The translations under genes and the position numbers were made by a program. From Clostridia bacterium (GTDB taxonomy: Bacteria > Bacillota > Clostridia > Christensenellales > CAG-917): 52,064 nt of DNA. Shown piece after piece: positions 50,396 through 52,064 of this stretch (position 1 is its first letter; every line of letters starts with the position of its first letter). The notes beneath the pieces are model-generated. The model did not search any database and was not told the origin of the DNA. It was given only the letters and a program-made list of their open reading frames with translations. Where the stretch lies: the NCBI GenBank assembly GCA_900754695.1, contig CAAEDU010000044.1, positions 1 through 52,064 of the forward strand, written 5' to 3'.

Positions 50396-51434
50396 TGTCC
50401 TTGTCGTCGTCAAGCACCGTTCCCAGCGCCTTCTTGATGTAGTCCAGCACGCCGATGACCTTCTTGTAGTCCATGCGCTCGGGGCCTATGACCCCCGCTC
50501 TGCCCACCACCTCGTCACCCACCTTGTAGGCTGCGGTGATGATGGCGCACTTGTCAACGCCGCTGTCCTCCTTGCCTATCCTCACCGAAAACTCTATGCT
50601 GTCCTCGGGGTCGGCAAGCAGCTCGGACACGCTGTCGTGGTCGGAGATGACGGCGAGGAAGTTTTTGGCGTCCTCCACGTTGTTATACTCCGGATAGTCG
50701 AGCATCTTGAGCGCGCCCTCCACCACGACGTCGTCGCCGTGCTCCGCCATGTAGGTCTGTATGATGGCGAGCACCGCGTCGAATATGTCGCGGAAGCCGT
50801 CCGTTTCGGCGTTGAGTTCGCTGTCAAGGTCGATGCTCTCGAGCTCCCCCAGCGTCCTGCCCGCAAACACGTTGTTGAGCATCCTGGTGGCGGAGTCGAT
50901 ATACTCGTGCCTGACGCCGTCCGTGATGTCGATGGTCTTGTCGGCGATGATTCCCTCATCCGTGACGATGAGCACCAGCACCTTCCCGCCCTTCAGGGGC
51001 ACCAGCTTTATCTCATCGATGACCACGTTCACGCCGCGGTTGGAGACAAAGAATGAGGTGTAGTTGGTCACGTCGCTGATGATCTCCGCCGCGCGCTTGG
51101 AGATGTCCCGCACCTCGGAGAGCTTGTCGGCGAACCTGCTGCGGATGAACGCGGTCTCCGCGTCCGTGAGCGCTCCCGCCCCCATCGCCTCGATGTCGCC
51201 CACATAGAGCTGATAGGCGGGCTTCAAAGGCACGCGCCCCGCGGAAGTGTGCGGCTGATCCACATACCCGAGCGCCTCCAATGCGCTGAGTTCGGCGCGG
51301 ATGGTGGCGGAACTGACCTCGGGCATATACCCCTTCTGGATGTCCGAGCTGGACACCGGCTGCCCCGTGGCGATATAAAGATCCACCAAAACATGGAGAA
51401 TCTTTTTTTTCCTTTCGCTCAGTTCCTTGCTCAT
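50388..51434 (-). CDS. hrcA: Heat-inducible transcription repressor HrcA
   Basis: A 348-residue HrcA. An N-terminal winged helix (ERKKKILHVLVDLYIATGQP, then VSSATIRAELSALEALGYV) is followed by QPHTSAGRVPLKPAYQLYV, the conserved HrcA segment, a GAF-like domain with an insertion, and a C-terminal GPERMDYKKVIGVLDYI. It binds the CIRCE repeat and needs GroEL to fold, which links repression to free chaperonin. Start at 51434 follows GGAGGTCGCT. First gene of hrcA-grpE-dnaK-dnaJ, so it represses its own operon through the CIRCE at 51472-51498. Confidence 0.97.
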   Translation of the reverse strand: MSKELSERKKKILHVLVDLYIATGQPVSSSDIQKGYMPEVSSATIRAELSALEALGYVDQPHTSAGRVPLKPAYQLYVGDIEAMGAGALTDAETAFIRSRFADKLSEVRDISKRAAEIISDVTNYTSFFVSNRGVNVVIDEIKLVPLKGGKVLVLIVTDEGIIADKTIDITDGVRHEYIDSATRMLNNVFAGRTLGELESIDLDSELNAETDGFRDIFDAVLAIIQTYMAEHGDDVVVEGALKMLDYPEYNNVEDAKNFLAVISDHDSVSELLADPEDSIEFSVRIGKEDSGVDKCAIITAAYKVGDEVVGRAGVIGPERMDYKKVIGVLDYIKKALGTVLDDDKDNE

Positions 51435-51471
51435 AGCGACCTCCGCCGATTTCCGAGGGACGTCCGGAGTG

Positions 51472-51498
51472 TTAGCACTCCACAACTCCGACTGCTAA
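51472..51498 (-). promoter_or_regulatory. CIRCE element
   Basis: TTAGCACTC, nine nucleotides, then GACTGCTAA, matching the CIRCE consensus TTAGCACTC-N9-GAGTGCTAA with one mismatch. It lies immediately downstream of the -10 box. Confidence 0.95.
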
Positions 51499-51499
51499 C

Positions 51500-51528
51500 A
51501 GTATATTTCTTAGTCTGCCAGATGTCAA
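51500..51528 (-). promoter_or_regulatory. hrcA operon promoter
   Basis: -35 TTGACA (51523-51528), 17-nt spacer, -10 TATACT (51500-51505). The CIRCE follows two bases after the -10 box, so HrcA would block transcription start. Confidence 0.85.
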
Positions 51529-51582
51529 CGGTTTTAGTCAAAATTCGCAGAAATTTTTTTCGCATCCCGCACCCGCGACCTT

Positions 51583-51644
51583 GAGTAAGAACAACACCCG
51601 CGCACGACGCAGCCTTTGCGCCCGCAGGAGGGGGTCTCTTACTC
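51583..51644. repeat. Inverted repeat GAGTAAGA/TCTTACTC
   Basis: 8-bp arms at 51583-51590 and 51637-51644, separated by 46 nt. The gap 51529-51727 has no gene. Confidence 0.3.
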
Positions 51645-51727
51645 CCATGTCAGGGGACGGCAGCTTGTTTTTTTCCCCGAGCACGCCGCAACCTCCGCGC
51701 GGGCGTTGCTTATTTTCGTATAACTCC

Positions 51728-51845
51728 GAAACAACCGGGGACGGGGCAAAAATGTTCAACTCGGACGAATACATTCGAGTTGAACATTTGCGCACCCATA
51801 CCCCGCAAGCGGGTACCCCTGCTTTACCCCGTCCCCGGTTGTTTC
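51728..51845. repeat. 118-bp nested inverted-repeat element
   Basis: A 19-bp perfect outer stem (51728-51746 with 51827-51845, GAAACAACCGGGGACGGGG and its complement) encloses a 14-bp inner stem (51750-51763 with 51776-51789, AAATGTTCAACTCG) and a small TACCC/GGGTA hairpin (51799-51815). It forms a three-way cruciform or RNA fold, like a small non-autonomous repeat or a structured RNA element. No coding sense. Nothing further seen to 51952. Confidence 0.65.
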
Positions 51846-51952
51846 AAAATCGAGCAGGCGGCGTCGGGGTCCCCGCGGGAAAAATCTTTGTTTTTTTGCG
51901 TGGGGTAAACTTGCGTCAGCGAAAGGTTGGAATCCGCCCGCAGAGAACAAGG

Positions 51953-51976
51953 AAACCCGCTCAATTGAGCGGGTTT
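51953..51976 (-). terminator. Terminator downstream of tRNA-Thr
   Basis: A 24-bp perfect palindrome AAACCCGCTCAA plus its complement, 4 nt after the tRNA-Thr CCA. The U-tract is short (UUU), so termination may be imperfect. Confidence 0.55.
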
Positions 51977-51979
51977 CTG

Positions 51980-52055
51980 TGGAGCTGGTGGGCGGATTCG
52001 AACCGCCGACCTATTCATTACGAGTGAATCGCTCTGCCTGCTGAGCCACACCAGC
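51980..52055 (-). tRNA. tRNA-Thr (anticodon CGU)
   Basis: A 76-nt cloverleaf with the 3' CCA encoded (51980-51982). Acceptor GCTGGTG pairs with CACCAGC, the anticodon stem ATTCA/TGAAT holds loop CTCGTAA with CGU, and the T loop is GTTCGAA. It reads ACG threonine codons. Its promoter lies beyond the window's right edge. Confidence 0.94.
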
Positions 52056-52064
52056 TTACCGTGC

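Noticed and set aside
51581..52027. 148-codon plus-strand frame near the right edge
   Set aside because: It runs through the nested inverted repeat, a terminator and tRNA-Thr, so it cannot be a real gene.

Overview
The window looks like a chromosome segment of a moderately GC-rich Bacillota (Clostridia-type) bacterium, probably an uncultured gut or anaerobic lineage. This is inferred from a CIRCE element in front of hrcA-grpE-dnaK-dnaJ-prmA-rsmE-mtaB, a single-chain PurL, strong Shine-Dalgarno sites with near-consensus sigma-A promoters, lipobox-type lipoproteins and a GPH sugar symporter. Almost all housekeeping genes are on the minus strand. The plus strand carries an accessory set of lipoproteins, a membrane/kinase/dehydrogenase operon and an array of apparent small RNA genes.

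Layout. 1-1031: a phd-doc toxin-antitoxin pair and a short RNA-like unit. 1032-4809: class Ia ribonucleotide reductase (nrdA-nrdB) with a promoter and two NrdR-like boxes 32 bp apart. 5047-11404: an F-type ATP synthase operon atpB-E-F-[HA]-G-D-C. It has no normal delta gene; instead a delta C-terminal-like domain is fused to the front of alpha, and subunit c has a long N-terminal extension. 11646-13763: a GPH-family symporter with a large loop insertion and an upstream 21-codon ORF. 14197-15121: tRNA-Ser(UGA) and a mostly non-coding gap containing one possible 23-residue membrane peptide. 15122-18890: a plus-strand operon of a 2-TM protein with a degenerate Nudix-like domain, a PfkB sugar kinase and a 2-hydroxyacid dehydrogenase.

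19021-30841: a nine-gene purine operon purE-M-N-O-H-D-L-guaB-folD behind one promoter and a ~170-nt leader that ends in an intrinsic terminator. IMP is made by a stand-alone AICAR transformylase plus an archaeal-type PurO cyclohydrolase rather than bifunctional PurH. 31066-39369: a zinc-ribbon membrane protein, an XRE regulator that looks leaderless, an esterase lipoprotein, two peptidase/hydrolase genes, a truncated lipoprotein duplicate, a GH18 lipoprotein with an F5/8C-like domain, and another lipoprotein. 39373-40672: a dispersed repeat, a broken integrase-like gene and a conserved hypothetical gene.

40849-42583 is the most unusual part. It has no credible protein gene but holds nine consecutive plus-strand units, each with a near-consensus promoter (-35 TTGACA-like, 16-18 nt, -10 TATAAT-like) and ending at a U-tract, most of them behind an intrinsic-terminator hairpin. 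Two families of units are recognisable by sequence and by compensatory changes in predicted stems. This looks like a tandem array of structured small RNAs. From 42731 to the end, minus-strand housekeeping genes resume: tRNA-Val(CAC), rpsU, a HIT protein, mtaB, rsmE, prmA, and the dnaJ-dnaK-grpE-hrcA heat-shock operon. A 118-bp nested inverted repeat and tRNA-Thr(CGU) follow.
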